DNA of 64,000 bases from Prosthecobacter sp. SYSU 5D2 (GCF_039655865.1 NZ_JBBYXL010000002.1:186001-250000); one strand, 5' to 3'. Counted from the first letter of the stretch, positions 27,951-36,939 are shown. A program made the numbers and translations. The notes: generated from the letters alone by a model not told the origin.

Positions 27951-28271
27951 CAAAAGCAGACTCTAATCAGGCTTCGCAAGCATTTGGCAAACGCAACTGC
28001 AAGAATGCTAGCATCAAAAACGGTTTGTCCAAGAGGAGCATTTGTTGAAATTTGTCAGCCATTTGTGGGTCAGGTGCGCGGCGGACGAGTTTCTTCCTGA
28101 AGAACACTCAAGAAAGATCCATTTCAATCAAAGGCTCTGGCTGACCGCGGGCAGCATGCTTTGCCGGGAGGTTGTTACCATACCGCCATGGGCTGGGCGA
28201 CTGAATGTCCGCCTGCTGCGATCAGGACGGCTATGACAAGGGGGATTGCATGAGGAAAACAGCCCCACCGC
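27951..28271. other. Intergenic region, no gene recognised
   Basis: About 320 bases between the ligase-like gene and the 3' end of the DUF1501 gene. No reading frame with coding character, RNA gene or strong hairpin is visible. It should contain the promoter of the ligase-like gene on the minus strand. Confidence 0.5.
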
Positions 28272-29720
28272 CTAGGCCATCTGCATTTTGGTGAAGGCGT
28301 GGCCTTCGTTTTGGTCGATGCGCTCGGGGCGGCCTTTGTATTTGTAGATGAGGCGGGTGTGGTCCACGCCCATGAGGTGGAGGATGGTGGCGTGGAGGTC
28401 GTGGACGTGCATTTTCTGGTCCACGGCGCGCAGGCCCAGCTCATCGGTGCTGCCGATGACCTGGCCGCCTTTGATGCCGCCGCCGGCCATCCACATGGTG
28501 AAGCCGGTGGGGTTGTGGTCGCGCCCGGTGCCGCCTTCGCTCATGGGGGTGCGGCCAAATTCGCCGCCCCAGATGACCAGCGTCTCATCCAGCAGGCCGC
28601 GGGATTTCAGGTCCATCAGGAGACCGGCGATGGGTTTGTCCGTCTGGCCAAACAGGCGGCCGTGGTTTTCTTCGATCTTGCTGTGGGAATCCCATTTGCT
28701 GCCGGCACCGGAGTAAAGCTGCACAAAACGCACGCCGCGCTCCACCAGGCGGCGGGCCAGCAGGCAGTTGCGGCCAAAGACGGCGGTCTTGCTGTCATCC
28801 AGGCCGTACAGTTTTTTGGTGGCCTCGGATTCCTTGGCCAGGTCCACCGCATCGGGGGCCTCGGCCTGCATGCGGAAGGCCAGTTCATAGGCTTTGATGC
28901 GGGCATCGAGCTGGCTGTTGTCCTGGCGGGGCTGCCCGTAGCGGGTGTTCATCTTGCTCAGGAAGTCCAGCTTGGCCCGCTGGCGGGGCTCGCTCATGCC
29001 TTTGGGCGTGGTGAGGTTGGCAATGGGGGTGCCATCCGGCTCAAACTGCACGCCCTGATAGACGGCGGGCATGAAGCCGCTGCCCCAGTTGCGCACGCCA
29101 TTGACCACTTGTGAATCGCTGTCTTTGAGGACGACAAAGGCGGGCAGGTTCTGGTTCTGCGTGCCCAGGCCGTAGTTCACCCAGGAGCCGAGGGAGGGCC
29201 GCCCGCCGAAGATGCTGCCGGTATTCATCTGGCAGACGCCGCCGGCGTGGTTGATGCCGTCGGAGACGCAGGAGCGGATCACGCAGAGTTCATCGGCCAG
29301 CTTGGCCGTGTGCGGCAGCCAGTCAGAGACCCACATGCCGCTTTCGCCATGCTGCTTCCACTGGCGCTTGTCCGCCAGCAGGGGGGAGCGGCTTTCACCC
29401 ATGGCGGTGATGACCTGGCCGAAGCTGGGCGGCAGCTCCTGGCCATGCAGTTGCTGCAGGAGGGGCTTGGGGTCAAAGGTGTCCAGGTGGCTGGGGCCGC
29501 CTTCCATGAACAGGAAGATGACGCTCTTCGCCTTGCCCATCCGGTGCGCCAGCTTGGCGGACATGGGGCTGCCGGGCTGGCCGCCCTCATCGCCCAGGGC
29601 GGCATTCAGCGGGTTTTCCCCCAGCAGGTAAGACAGGGCCAGCGCGCCAAAACCCGCACCGCCACGGCGCAGAAAGTCACGGCGGTTGGTCAGTACTTCG
29701 TGGTGGGGCAGGGGTGTCAT
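28272..29720 (-). CDS. DUF1501 secreted sulfatase-fold protein
   Basis: A DUF1501-family protein of about 482 residues. A twin-arginine signal lies near the N-terminus (TNRRDFLRRGGAGFGALAL), so it is probably exported folded. Family landmarks are SVIFLFMEGGPSHLDTFDPK, GGRPSLGSWVNYGLG, GVRFVQLYSGAGSKWDSH, ETLVIWGGEFGRTP and GRDHNPTGFTMWMAGGG. The alkaline-phosphatase/sulfatase-like fold and metal-binding His/Asp residues suggest a hydrolase, but the biochemical role is unestablished. The start at 29720 is chosen just ahead of the Tat motif; 29774 is an alternative. These genes usually sit beside a DUF1549/DUF1553 cytochrome gene, and none is adjacent here. Confidence 0.88.
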   Translation of the reverse strand: MTPLPHHEVLTNRRDFLRRGGAGFGALALSYLLGENPLNAALGDEGGQPGSPMSAKLAHRMGKAKSVIFLFMEGGPSHLDTFDPKPLLQQLHGQELPPSFGQVITAMGESRSPLLADKRQWKQHGESGMWVSDWLPHTAKLADELCVIRSCVSDGINHAGGVCQMNTGSIFGGRPSLGSWVNYGLGTQNQNLPAFVVLKDSDSQVVNGVRNWGSGFMPAVYQGVQFEPDGTPIANLTTPKGMSEPRQRAKLDFLSKMNTRYGQPRQDNSQLDARIKAYELAFRMQAEAPDAVDLAKESEATKKLYGLDDSKTAVFGRNCLLARRLVERGVRFVQLYSGAGSKWDSHSKIEENHGRLFGQTDKPIAGLLMDLKSRGLLDETLVIWGGEFGRTPMSEGGTGRDHNPTGFTMWMAGGGIKGGQVIGSTDELGLRAVDQKMHVHDLHATILHLMGVDHTRLIYKYKGRPERIDQNEGHAFTKMQMA

Positions 29721-29883
29721 GACTGGAGTGAAGAGGTTTACGTCACAAGGCGGCTCCTGCTGGCGATTGGACATGTTTTTTCCAAATCTCATCGAAATCA
29801 GCCTTGGGTTGCGCAATCGCGGTGGCTGGGTATGGTCGCCGCCCGTCGTTTTTTGACCATATCCACCCGTACCCCTTCCCATC

Positions 29884-30279
29884 ATGTCCGACATCGCACT
29901 CGCCAAAGGTGAAAAATTTCTTGAAGACAACGCCAAAAAAGACGGCGTGACCGTGACCGCCAGCGGTCTTCAGTACAAAGTCATCACCGAAGGCACCGGC
30001 AAGAGCCCTTCCGCCACGGACACGGTACTCGTTCATTATGAAGGCACTCTGATCGACGGGAAGGTCTTCGACAGCTCCTACAAGCGCGGTGAGCCCATCG
30101 AATTCCCGCTCAACCGCGTCATCGCCGGCTGGACGGAAGGCGTGCAGCTGATGAAGGAAGGGGCCAAGCACCGCCTCTATCTTCCCTCGAAGCTGGCCTA
30201 TGGCAAACAGGGCGCCGGACGCGACATCGGGCCTAACGAAGCTCTCATTTTTGACGTGGAATTGCTGAAAGTTCGGTAA
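29884..30279 (+). CDS. FKBP-type peptidyl-prolyl cis-trans isomerase
   Basis: A 131-residue cytoplasmic FKBP. A short N-terminal helix (LAKGEKFLEDNAKKDGV) leads into the FKBP domain, with VLVHYEGTLIDGKVFDSSY, IAGWTEGVQLMKEGAKHRLYLP and LIFDVELLKV. These cover the conserved binding-pocket residues (Tyr, Phe, Asp, Trp and Phe). It resembles the FklB/Mip catalytic domain with a truncated dimerisation arm and no signal peptide. It is divergent from the DUF1501 gene. The role is protein folding. Confidence 0.92.
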   Translation: MSDIALAKGEKFLEDNAKKDGVTVTASGLQYKVITEGTGKSPSATDTVLVHYEGTLIDGKVFDSSYKRGEPIEFPLNRVIAGWTEGVQLMKEGAKHRLYLPSKLAYGKQGAGRDIGPNEALIFDVELLKVR

Positions 30280-30319
30280 TTTAGCCCTTCCGGCCGCAAA
30301 GACTCGTCGCAGCACTCAT

Positions 30320-30347
30320 TTGACAACCCGGCGAGACTGCGTAATCT
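30320..30347 (+). promoter_or_regulatory. Possible sigma70 promoter of the rpmH operon
   Basis: A perfect TTGACA -35 box (30320-30325), a 16-base spacer and TAATCT as a weak -10 box lie about 95 bases before rpmH. A small gcgaga/tctcgc inverted repeat overlaps the -10 region. The call rests on pattern only. Confidence 0.4.
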
Positions 30348-30441
30348 CGCGCCCCCTGTTGCGGGGGACCAGGCAGTTTTAGATGATGCGCCGGGCCCAC
30401 AGCGAAGGAAAAAGACGTTTTAGCAAGCACCCCACACGATT

Positions 30442-30624
30442 ATGCCCAAGAGGACCTACCAAGCATCCAAGCGCACCCGGAAACGCCAGTTCGGCTTCCG
30501 CAAACGCATGAAGACTGAAAATGGCCGCGACATCCTGCGTCGCCGCCGCGCCCGTGGCCGCAAGCGTCTCATGCCAGTCGGCGTGGAGATCCATTACAAG
30601 CGCCACGTCCAGCAGCACGCCTAG
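30442..30624 (+). CDS. rpmH: Ribosomal protein bL34, long form
   Basis: A 60-residue, very basic protein. Residues 1-42 ([20 protein letters not shown] and [16 protein letters not shown]) align with bL34 of the large ribosomal subunit. Usual bL34 is 44-47 residues, so the C-terminal [18 protein letters not shown] is an extension of about 15 residues. It heads the conserved rpmH-rnpA-yidD-yidC-jag array; rnpA begins 18 bases after its stop. Confidence 0.95.
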   Translation: MPKRTYQASKRTRKRQFGFRKRMKTENGRDILRRRRARGRKRLMPVGVEIHYKRHVQQHA

Positions 30625-30642
30625 TAGCAGGCAGGCCCGCCC

Positions 30643-31008
30643 ATGCGTCTTCCTTCCCGCCTTCATTTGAAGGAGTCGCGCGACTTCGCGCGGATCAAGG
30701 AGAAGGGGCGCAGCCAGGCGGGCCGCTTTTTTGTCCTGGCCCTGCTGCGTGAGGACGCGGTCGCTGAATTTCAGTTCGGTCTCGTCACCAGCAAACGCCT
30801 CGGAAACGCCGTCGTGCGGAACCGTGTGCGCAGGCAGCTTCGGGAGATCATCCGGGCGCACCGGGCAGAAATCGCACCTGGGTGGCAGTTTGTCACCATC
30901 GCCCGCTGGCGGGCTGCGGGCGCGGACTTTGGTGAAATGGAGCAGGACTGGCTCCGCCTGGCCAGGCGCCAGGGTCTTTTTTTGAAACCTGTGCCACCCG
31001 CTCCATGA
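30643..31008 (+). CDS. rnpA: Ribonuclease P protein component
   Basis: A 121-residue basic protein that assists the RNase P RNA in trimming tRNA 5' leaders. It contains the family core [20 protein letters not shown], where the RNR box contacts the RNA, and the N-terminal [17 protein letters not shown] segment. Length is normal. The stop overlaps the yidD start (ATGA). The RNase P RNA gene is not in this window. Confidence 0.95.
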   Translation: MRLPSRLHLKESRDFARIKEKGRSQAGRFFVLALLREDAVAEFQFGLVTSKRLGNAVVRNRVRRQLREIIRAHRAEIAPGWQFVTIARWRAAGADFGEMEQDWLRLARRQGLFLKPVPPAP

Positions 31009-31346
31009 AATGGCTCGTCCGCATCCTCATCCGTGGTTATCAGCGTTTCATCTCCCCCCCTCTGCATTACTTCGGCGGCCCCGGATCGGGCTGCCGGTTC
31101 ACTCCGACCTGCTCGGAGTACTTTCTTCAGGCCGTGGAAAAACACGGCTTTTTTCGCGGCAGCGCCATGGGTGCCTGGCGCATCCTCCGCTGCAATCCCT
31201 GGGGCGGCCAGGGGCATGACCCCGTCCCACCGGTTACAAAAAGGCCGTGTTCCTGCCAGCGACAAACGGCAGATTCGTGTGCAGTATCCGCCGGTCCGTC
31301 CGTTGACGCCCCCTCCCGCCCCCCTTCTGCCGGGCCGGAAGACTGA
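31005..31346 (+). CDS. yidD: Membrane protein insertion efficiency factor YidD
   Basis: A 113-residue protein of the YidD family, with the signature [28 protein letters not shown] and [20 protein letters not shown] carrying the conserved cysteines. An N-terminal amphipathic helix ([11 protein letters not shown]) would associate with the inner membrane, near YidC. The last 35 residues are Pro/Ser-rich and extend past the usual end. Translation is coupled to rnpA by the ATGA overlap. YidC follows 60 bases later. Confidence 0.93.
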   Translation: MKWLVRILIRGYQRFISPPLHYFGGPGSGCRFTPTCSEYFLQAVEKHGFFRGSAMGAWRILRCNPWGGQGHDPVPPVTKRPCSCQRQTADSCAVSAGPSVDAPSRPPSAGPED

Positions 31347-31406
31347 AAACTGAATACGGAACACTGAACTCCGCCTCCCCCTCTCAACATTATTTTCTCA
31401 AATCGC

Positions 31407-33281
31407 ATGGATAGAAAAGCCTGGATCGTCATCACCCTCTGCGGCCTCGGCATGGCTGCCAATTATTGGTTCCTCATGAAGAACCAGGAGGCCCTCGCCG
31501 CCCAGCGTGCCCTGGAGGAGGCCAACAAGCCGAAGAACACCGAGGTGCAGCCCGCCACGCCCGGCGTGGCCACCGCTGGTACAGACGGATCCGCCATTAC
31601 CACCCCGACCATGACGCCCGGCCAGCCGGATGCCATCACCGCCGCCACGGCCGGTCTGCCTGAGGAAAAGCACAGCATCGTCAGCGGTAGCGTGACCTAC
31701 CACTTCACCACCAAAGGCGCGGGCGTCGCCACGGCGGAGCTCGCCGCCGGGGACCGGATCACCCTCAATGAAACCGGGCGTAAAACGTTGGAACCCGTGG
31801 GCGCTCTCCGCCGCGAGGCCACTGGCCTGGACCTGGTGGCGTATAAGATCGTCAGCAAATCCGACCAGGGCATCATTTTTGAAGGCGTCACCGCTGATGG
31901 CATCACCGTCCGCAAAGCCTACCAGCTCACAGAAGGGGACAAGTCCGACGAGCACCTTCTTGCGCTCACCCTGACGCTGACCAATACCGGCACCCTGCCG
32001 CACAAGTCCGAGGAATATTATCTCTACACCGGCGCGGCCTCCAGCCTGAGCCCGGATGAGGTGCTGAAGCCGAGCTTCTTCTGGAATGACGGCGGCGATG
32101 CCGACCATGAAGACACCGGTTACTTCGGCGGAGGCTGGTTCTCCAGTGCCAAGACGGAGCACCGCAGCAGCCACACCCGCATGCGTTATGCCGGCGTCAT
32201 GAGCCGCTTTTACGCCACCATCGTCAGCCGTGTAACCCCCGGTGGCGACAAGCCGGGGAAGATCTGGGCCAGCCGCTACCTCATGGACCATAGCACGGAC
32301 AAATACGCCGACTATGATTCCGCCAAGCACGACTACGGCATCGAGGCCGCCATCAGCCTCCCGCCGGTAGAACTGGCCCCCGGTGCCAGCATGACCGAGC
32401 AGTATGAGATTTACCTCGGCCCCAAGGAATACCACCGCCTGAGCAAGCTGGAAGGCCAGCGGGATTTCATCATGTTTTACGGCATGTTCGGCTGGATCAG
32501 CAAGGGGCTGAGCATCGTCATGCGCTGGATGCATGACCTCAGTGGCAACTGGGGCGTCGCCATCATCCTCCTCACCCTCATCATCCGCACCGTCCTCTGG
32601 CCCCTGCAGTCCAAGGCGCAGTATTCCATGAAGCGCATGGGCCTGCTGGCACCGAAGATGAAAGAGCTTCAGGCCAAGTACAAAGACGATCCCCAAAAGC
32701 AGCAGATGGAGGTCATGAAAATGTACAAGGACTACGGCGTGAACCCCGTGGGCGGCTGCCTGCCCATGCTCATGCAGATTCCCATTTTCTTCGCCTTCTA
32801 CAGCGTGCTGCAGAATGCCGCCGAGCTTCGTGGCCAGGGCTGGCTGTGGGTGAAGGACCTGTCCATTCCGGACACCATTCATACCTTTAACTTCCCCTTC
32901 TCCCTGCCCATCATGGGTACAGACTTCGATCTGAATCCCCTGCCTCTCATCATGGGCGTCACCATGATCTTGCAGATGAAGCTGACGCCGCAGCCCGCCA
33001 CCATGGACAAGAGCCAGAAGATCATGTTCGCCGTGATGCCCTTCTTCTTCCTCTTCATCTCGTATAACTTCGCCGCCGCCCTCTCCCTTTACTGGTCCAC
33101 GCAGAACCTCTTCGCCATTTTCCAGAGCCGCATCATGAAGCTCTACATGAAAGAGCCCACCCTGGAAAAAATCGAGCACGCCCCCAAAGGCCCCCCCACC
33201 CAAAATCCCTTCTTCAACCCCATGAACCCGAATCATAAGGAGAAGAAAACCAAGCCGAAAAACCCCAAGCTCGGCGGTTAG
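31407..33281 (+). CDS. yidC: Membrane protein insertase YidC
   Basis: A 624-residue Gram-negative-type YidC that inserts and folds inner-membrane proteins with or without SecYEG. The N-terminal TM anchor (about 5-20) is followed by an Ala/Thr/Pro-rich linker, a large periplasmic beta domain (about 85-345) and the conserved insertase core with five TMs. WGVAIILLTLIIRTVLWPLQ carries the conserved groove Arg; KMKELQAKYKDDPQKQQ forms the cytoplasmic hairpin; and PVGGCLPMLMQIPIFFAFY is also present. The C-terminus is lysine-rich (KKTKPKNPKLGG), which may contact the ribosome. It belongs to the rpmH-to-jag array. Confidence 0.96.
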   Translation: MDRKAWIVITLCGLGMAANYWFLMKNQEALAAQRALEEANKPKNTEVQPATPGVATAGTDGSAITTPTMTPGQPDAITAATAGLPEEKHSIVSGSVTYHFTTKGAGVATAELAAGDRITLNETGRKTLEPVGALRREATGLDLVAYKIVSKSDQGIIFEGVTADGITVRKAYQLTEGDKSDEHLLALTLTLTNTGTLPHKSEEYYLYTGAASSLSPDEVLKPSFFWNDGGDADHEDTGYFGGGWFSSAKTEHRSSHTRMRYAGVMSRFYATIVSRVTPGGDKPGKIWASRYLMDHSTDKYADYDSAKHDYGIEAAISLPPVELAPGASMTEQYEIYLGPKEYHRLSKLEGQRDFIMFYGMFGWISKGLSIVMRWMHDLSGNWGVAIILLTLIIRTVLWPLQSKAQYSMKRMGLLAPKMKELQAKYKDDPQKQQMEVMKMYKDYGVNPVGGCLPMLMQIPIFFAFYSVLQNAAELRGQGWLWVKDLSIPDTIHTFNFPFSLPIMGTDFDLNPLPLIMGVTMILQMKLTPQPATMDKSQKIMFAVMPFFFLFISYNFAAALSLYWSTQNLFAIFQSRIMKLYMKEPTLEKIEHAPKGPPTQNPFFNPMNPNHKEKKTKPKNPKLGG

Positions 33282-33401
33282 GCCAGCGAGGCAGGGGAGG
33301 CGAATTTGTGATTCCAGAGGGGAGCAGCCTTCCCTCCGGATGCGGATTACCCGCAGTTCCCCATTGAGCGCCGGGGCATTCGGGCTAAGATTCCGGCTGT
33401 C

Positions 33402-33857
33402 ATGACGCCTCTCTCCCACGCCCGCCAGATTGTGGATACCATGCTGGGGTATCTCGGCTTCACCGTGAAAATTGATGAGCTTGAGGGGCCGGAAGGCCTC
33501 ACGCTCCAGCTCCACACGGAGGATTCCCAGCTGCTCATCGGCCGGCGCGGCGCCACGATGGAGGACATCCAGTACCTGGTGAACCGCATCCTCCAGCGTC
33601 ACATCCCCCAGGCCCCGCGCATCCGCGTGGACATCGAATACTTCCGCTCCATCCGCGAGGACAAGATGGTGGAGCAGGCCCGCGAGCTGGGCGAGCGCGT
33701 GCGCGCCACCGGCATGAGCCAGACGCTGGAGCCGATGAACAGCTACTATCGCCGTCTCATCCACAACGTCTTCGTCAACGATCCCCAGGTCCAGAGCCTC
33801 AGCCTGGACGGTGGCGACAGCCGCTTCAAACGCATCCTCCTGAAGAAGCGCGAGTAG
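33402..33857 (+). CDS. jag: Jag/KhpB-type KH-R3H RNA-binding protein
   Basis: A 151-residue cytoplasmic RNA-binding protein. The KH domain shows the GxxG-type loop in LIGRRGATMEDIQYLVNRIL. The R3H domain follows, with MNSYYRRLIHNVFVNDPQVQ supplying the R...H core. The N-terminal Jag_N domain of Gram-positive homologues is absent. Its place after yidC is conserved across bacteria. The usual next gene, mnmE, is missing; an intergenic region and nuoF follow. Homologues bind many mRNAs or sRNAs and affect cell division and envelope synthesis. Confidence 0.92.
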   Translation: MTPLSHARQIVDTMLGYLGFTVKIDELEGPEGLTLQLHTEDSQLLIGRRGATMEDIQYLVNRILQRHIPQAPRIRVDIEYFRSIREDKMVEQARELGERVRATGMSQTLEPMNSYYRRLIHNVFVNDPQVQSLSLDGGDSRFKRILLKKRE

Positions 33858-33877
33858 GCGGCCCGAGACCGGCCGCA

Positions 33878-33892
33878 AAAAGTAGCCCGCAC
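33878..33892. repeat. Short intergenic repeat (aaagtagcccgcac), copy 1
   Basis: The 14-base sequence aaagtagcccgcac occurs here just after jag and again at 44394-44407 just after the small membrane protein gene, both times next to GC-rich self-complementary sequence. It may be the arm of a REP-like element. Confidence 0.45.
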
Positions 33893-34036
33893 CTGGCGCA
33901 GCGCCGCGAAGAGAATCCCAGTGCCCAGGCCACAAGCCCTCCTGTAAATCCTGCCCATCTGCAATCCTGTCCAAAAAAGATCCACCCCCAATCTTTTTAC
34001 CCTCCTGCTACCACCCTTCGTCATTCGCCGCCCCGC

Positions 34037-34054
34037 TTGTGAAATTTTTCACAA
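34037..34054. promoter_or_regulatory. Rex-type operator upstream of nuoF
   Basis: TTGTGAAATTTTTCACAA is a perfect 8-2-8 palindrome centred about 50 bases before the nuoF ATG. It matches the consensus of the NADH/NAD+-sensing repressor Rex (TTGTGAA-N4-TTCACAA). Rex commonly represses NADH dehydrogenase and other respiratory genes when NADH is low. The Rex protein is not encoded in the window. Confidence 0.72.
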
Positions 34055-34096
34055 ATCCCGGTTGCCGCCTTCTGACGTAGCCTGATACTGCAAAAT

Positions 34097-35494
34097 ATGG
34101 CCTCCGCTGTCCAGTACCTCCCCGGCAAAGAACCGCACTCCCGCGAGAAGCGGCTCATTTTCAAGAACGTTGACCGTGTCGGCTACGATCCGTCCATCGA
34201 CTGTTACCTGAACGACGGCGGCTACGAGCAGCTCAAGGTCGCCCTGAAGATGGAGAAGTCCGCCATCATCAATGAGGTCAAGGCCGCCGGTCTGCGTGGC
34301 CGTGGCGGTGCCGGTTTCCCTACCGGCGTGAAGTGGGGGTTTATCCCACCAACCAATACCAAGCCCGTGTACCTCATCTGCAATGCGGATGAATCCGAGC
34401 CCGGCACATTCAAGGACCGCTACATCCTGCATCAGGACCCGCATCAGCTCATCGAGGGCATGACCATCGCCTGCTTCGCCACTGGGGCCAAGCTGGCCTA
34501 CATTTACATCCGCGAAGAATTTCCCCACGCCGCCAAGATCGTCGAAAAAGCCATCGCCGAGGCTCGCGCCAAGGGTTTCCTGGGCAGCAACATCCTGGGC
34601 TCCGGATTCGATTGCGAAATCTACGTCCATCGCGGTGCCGGCGCTTATATCTGCGGTGAGGAGACCGGCCTGATTGAATCGCTCGAAGGCAAGCGCCCCT
34701 ACCCGCGCATCAAGCCGCCCTATTTCCCAGCCGCTCTCGGCTTGTACATGTGCCCCACCATTGTGAACAATGTGGAGTCTCTGTGCCATGTGAAGCACAT
34801 CATCCAGATGAGCGGTGCGGAGTATGCCAAACTTGGCACGCCGAACAATACCGGCACCCGCATCCTGTGCGTCAGCGGTGACGTCCAGAAGCCCGGTTAT
34901 TATGAAGTGGAAGTGGGCAAGGTGACCATGGGTGAGGTCATCAACGACCTCTGCGGCGGCCTCAAGCCCGGCCGCACGCTCAAGGCCATCATCCCCGGCG
35001 GCAGCTCTGCCAAGGTCCTGCGCGCCGATGAAAAATTCAAGCTCAAGGATGGCCGCGAACTCACCATCATGGACATCCCCATGGACTTCGATACCATGGC
35101 CGCCTGCGGTTCCATGGCAGGCTCCGGCGGCGTCATCATCATGGATGACACCCGCAGCATGTCCTGGGTCATCAACAATCTGAACAACTTCTACGCCCAC
35201 GAATCCTGCGGCCAGTGCACCCCCTGCCGCGAAGGCAGCCTGTGGATGAAAAAGCTCAGCGACCGCATCGTCGCCGGCACCGCCAGCCCGGATGATGTGG
35301 ACACCCTGGAAAGCGTGGCCAACCAGATCGAAGGCAAGACCATCTGCGCCTTCGGCGAAGCCTGCTCCTGGCCGACCCAGAGCTTCATCAAGAAATTTGG
35401 CGATGAGCTCAAAGCCGGGTGCAAACCCGAGCTCACCGGCAAGATCGTCTCCGAAGAAGGCCTCGTCGCCGCCGCCAGCCTGGCGGTGAACTGA
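34097..35494 (+). CDS. nuoF: NADH-quinone oxidoreductase subunit F (solitary)
   Basis: The 465-residue protein binds NADH and FMN and carries the N3 4Fe-4S cluster in the peripheral arm of complex I. The flavin/NADH site is visible as GLRGRGGAGFPTGVKW and NADESEPGTFKDRY, and the cluster ligands as SCGQCTPCREG with a distal Cys in FGEACSWP. GAGAYICGEETGLIESLEG is also conserved. Length is normal or slightly long. No nuoE, nuoG or other nuo gene is adjacent. It has a Rex-type palindrome upstream and no clear Shine-Dalgarno. It could serve complex I encoded elsewhere or a soluble NADH-dependent complex. Confidence 0.92.
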   Translation: MASAVQYLPGKEPHSREKRLIFKNVDRVGYDPSIDCYLNDGGYEQLKVALKMEKSAIINEVKAAGLRGRGGAGFPTGVKWGFIPPTNTKPVYLICNADESEPGTFKDRYILHQDPHQLIEGMTIACFATGAKLAYIYIREEFPHAAKIVEKAIAEARAKGFLGSNILGSGFDCEIYVHRGAGAYICGEETGLIESLEGKRPYPRIKPPYFPAALGLYMCPTIVNNVESLCHVKHIIQMSGAEYAKLGTPNNTGTRILCVSGDVQKPGYYEVEVGKVTMGEVINDLCGGLKPGRTLKAIIPGGSSAKVLRADEKFKLKDGRELTIMDIPMDFDTMAACGSMAGSGGVIIMDDTRSMSWVINNLNNFYAHESCGQCTPCREGSLWMKKLSDRIVAGTASPDDVDTLESVANQIEGKTICAFGEACSWPTQSFIKKFGDELKAGCKPELTGKIVSEEGLVAAASLAVN

Positions 35495-35529
35495 GGCCTG
35501 TTCAATTTCCGCTCCACAACTCCCGATTT

Positions 35530-36918
35530 ATGAGTTTGCAGTCTGCAAGGCCACTATCTCAAACGACATCAGGGAGATTCTCAGCGCTTAAGCGCTGCAG
35601 GGTGCTTTTTCCTCTTTGGGTGGTGGATTCCTTGAGGCATTCACGGCGCCTCCGTAGTCTAAATGGCATGCGGTGGCTGTTGCTGTCCTTTCTGGCCAGT
35701 CCACAAAACGGAGCTGGAATGCTTTGTCGTGCGCTAGAGTTTAGTGAATCTCCCAAACTTGATGCAATCATCATCCGCCGGCTTCGGCACGCGGGACGGT
35801 TTCCTGAAGCGTCCGATTTTTGGCAGCCCATTGTGGCGGCACTTCCACGGTATAGAACTCTGGTTGTGCAGAAACCACACCTCACCCGGTCCATCATTCT
35901 GAAGGCCCCAGGTCCCTCTGGAGAAAAAGGTGTTCTGCTGATGTATTTCGAGTATAACTGGGTGCGGCTGGCCCTAGGCATCCCTGAAGCAGAATTCAAA
36001 TGGCTGGACGATCATTATGATTTGATCCTTTCAACCAGTTGGTCCCCGACGGACTACGCCTCGTTAAGTCTGATTTTGGCCAGGACTTCGGGGCCGGTGT
36101 TTGTGCAGCCCTGCAATTATAAGGAGAGAAGCAAGCTGGCAAAGTTCCACCCGCGGATTGTGCCTCTGGAGAGCCTTCCTTGCGACTGGATCGATCCGCA
36201 GTTTTATTCTTCCGAAACAACCGGGGAACGGCCTATTGACATCCTCATGGTTGCCAACTGGGGCGAATTCAAAAGACACTGGGATTTTTTCAATGCTCTG
36301 CGCCATCTCCCCCCTCACTGGAGGCTGGTGCTGGTGGGCCAGAAAGAGGGCGGACGCGATGCCGATTTCATCTTAAAACTGGCACGGGAAATCGGTGTTC
36401 TTCAGCAGTTGGAAATCCACCAGTCAATCCCGGCTGAGCAGGTGTCACAGCTACAATTGCAAGCCCGGGTTTCATTGATTTTCAGCTTGCGAGAGGGCTG
36501 TTGCGTAGCCGCTGTGGAGTCCCTCTTTGCCGGGTGTGCCCTCGGCATCAGGGCAGACGCCCATGTCGGACCTCTGCATTACATACATGAACAGACTGGA
36601 AAGCGGCTGAGGCCTGGGCGCATCGCTCAGGACATTTATGATCTGCACCAGGCTGCGCCTTCACTCAAGCCGGCTGCATGGGCGATGGAAAATATCTCAT
36701 GCCTTCAAACCCACGCCAAATTAACCCAAGTCCTGCGACAGCACTCTGAACAACGAGGGCTGCCATGGACACAAGACACGGTGCTACCCCACTGGCGTCC
36801 CTATCCGCGTCATGCAAAGGAGCAAGATGCGGAAGCTCTCCGGCCTGCCTATGAGGAATGTCACCGGCGTTTTCCTCAAGTCTTTTCGGCCGATCTGCTG
36901 GGCACATCCCACCGCTGA
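35530..36918 (+). CDS. Glycosyltransferase, GT4-like
   Basis: A protein of about 462 residues. The C-terminal half has a GT-B/GT4-like domain: IDILMVANWGEFKRHWDFF opens the domain, WRLVLVGQKEGG follows, and REGCCVAAVESLFAGCALGI contains the EX7E motif that contacts the donor sugar phosphate. The N-terminal half is less typical and has no signal peptide, so the enzyme is cytoplasmic or membrane-peripheral. The ATG at 35530 follows nuoF by 35 bases. This gene and the next have visibly lower GC than their neighbours, suggesting a transferred glycan cassette. Acceptor and donor are unknown. Confidence 0.78.
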   Translation: MSLQSARPLSQTTSGRFSALKRCRVLFPLWVVDSLRHSRRLRSLNGMRWLLLSFLASPQNGAGMLCRALEFSESPKLDAIIIRRLRHAGRFPEASDFWQPIVAALPRYRTLVVQKPHLTRSIILKAPGPSGEKGVLLMYFEYNWVRLALGIPEAEFKWLDDHYDLILSTSWSPTDYASLSLILARTSGPVFVQPCNYKERSKLAKFHPRIVPLESLPCDWIDPQFYSSETTGERPIDILMVANWGEFKRHWDFFNALRHLPPHWRLVLVGQKEGGRDADFILKLAREIGVLQQLEIHQSIPAEQVSQLQLQARVSLIFSLREGCCVAAVESLFAGCALGIRADAHVGPLHYIHEQTGKRLRPGRIAQDIYDLHQAAPSLKPAAWAMENISCLQTHAKLTQVLRQHSEQRGLPWTQDTVLPHWRPYPRHAKEQDAEALRPAYEECHRRFPQVFSADLLGTSHR

Positions 36919-36939
36919 GCCGGCTTTATCTGCACTCTC

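Noticed and set aside
31398..33974. Very long minus-strand open frame (858 codons) opposite yidC and jag
   Set aside because: The plus-strand products are unmistakable. The antisense frame is an effect of GC-rich third positions and its translation is Gly/His/Asp/Glu-rich without any motif.
33858..34096. Small RNA gene (RNase P RNA, SRP RNA or tRNA) in the spacer before nuoF or elsewhere
   Set aside because: No T-loop sequence, conserved P4-type motif or cloverleaf could be found in this or the other larger spacers.
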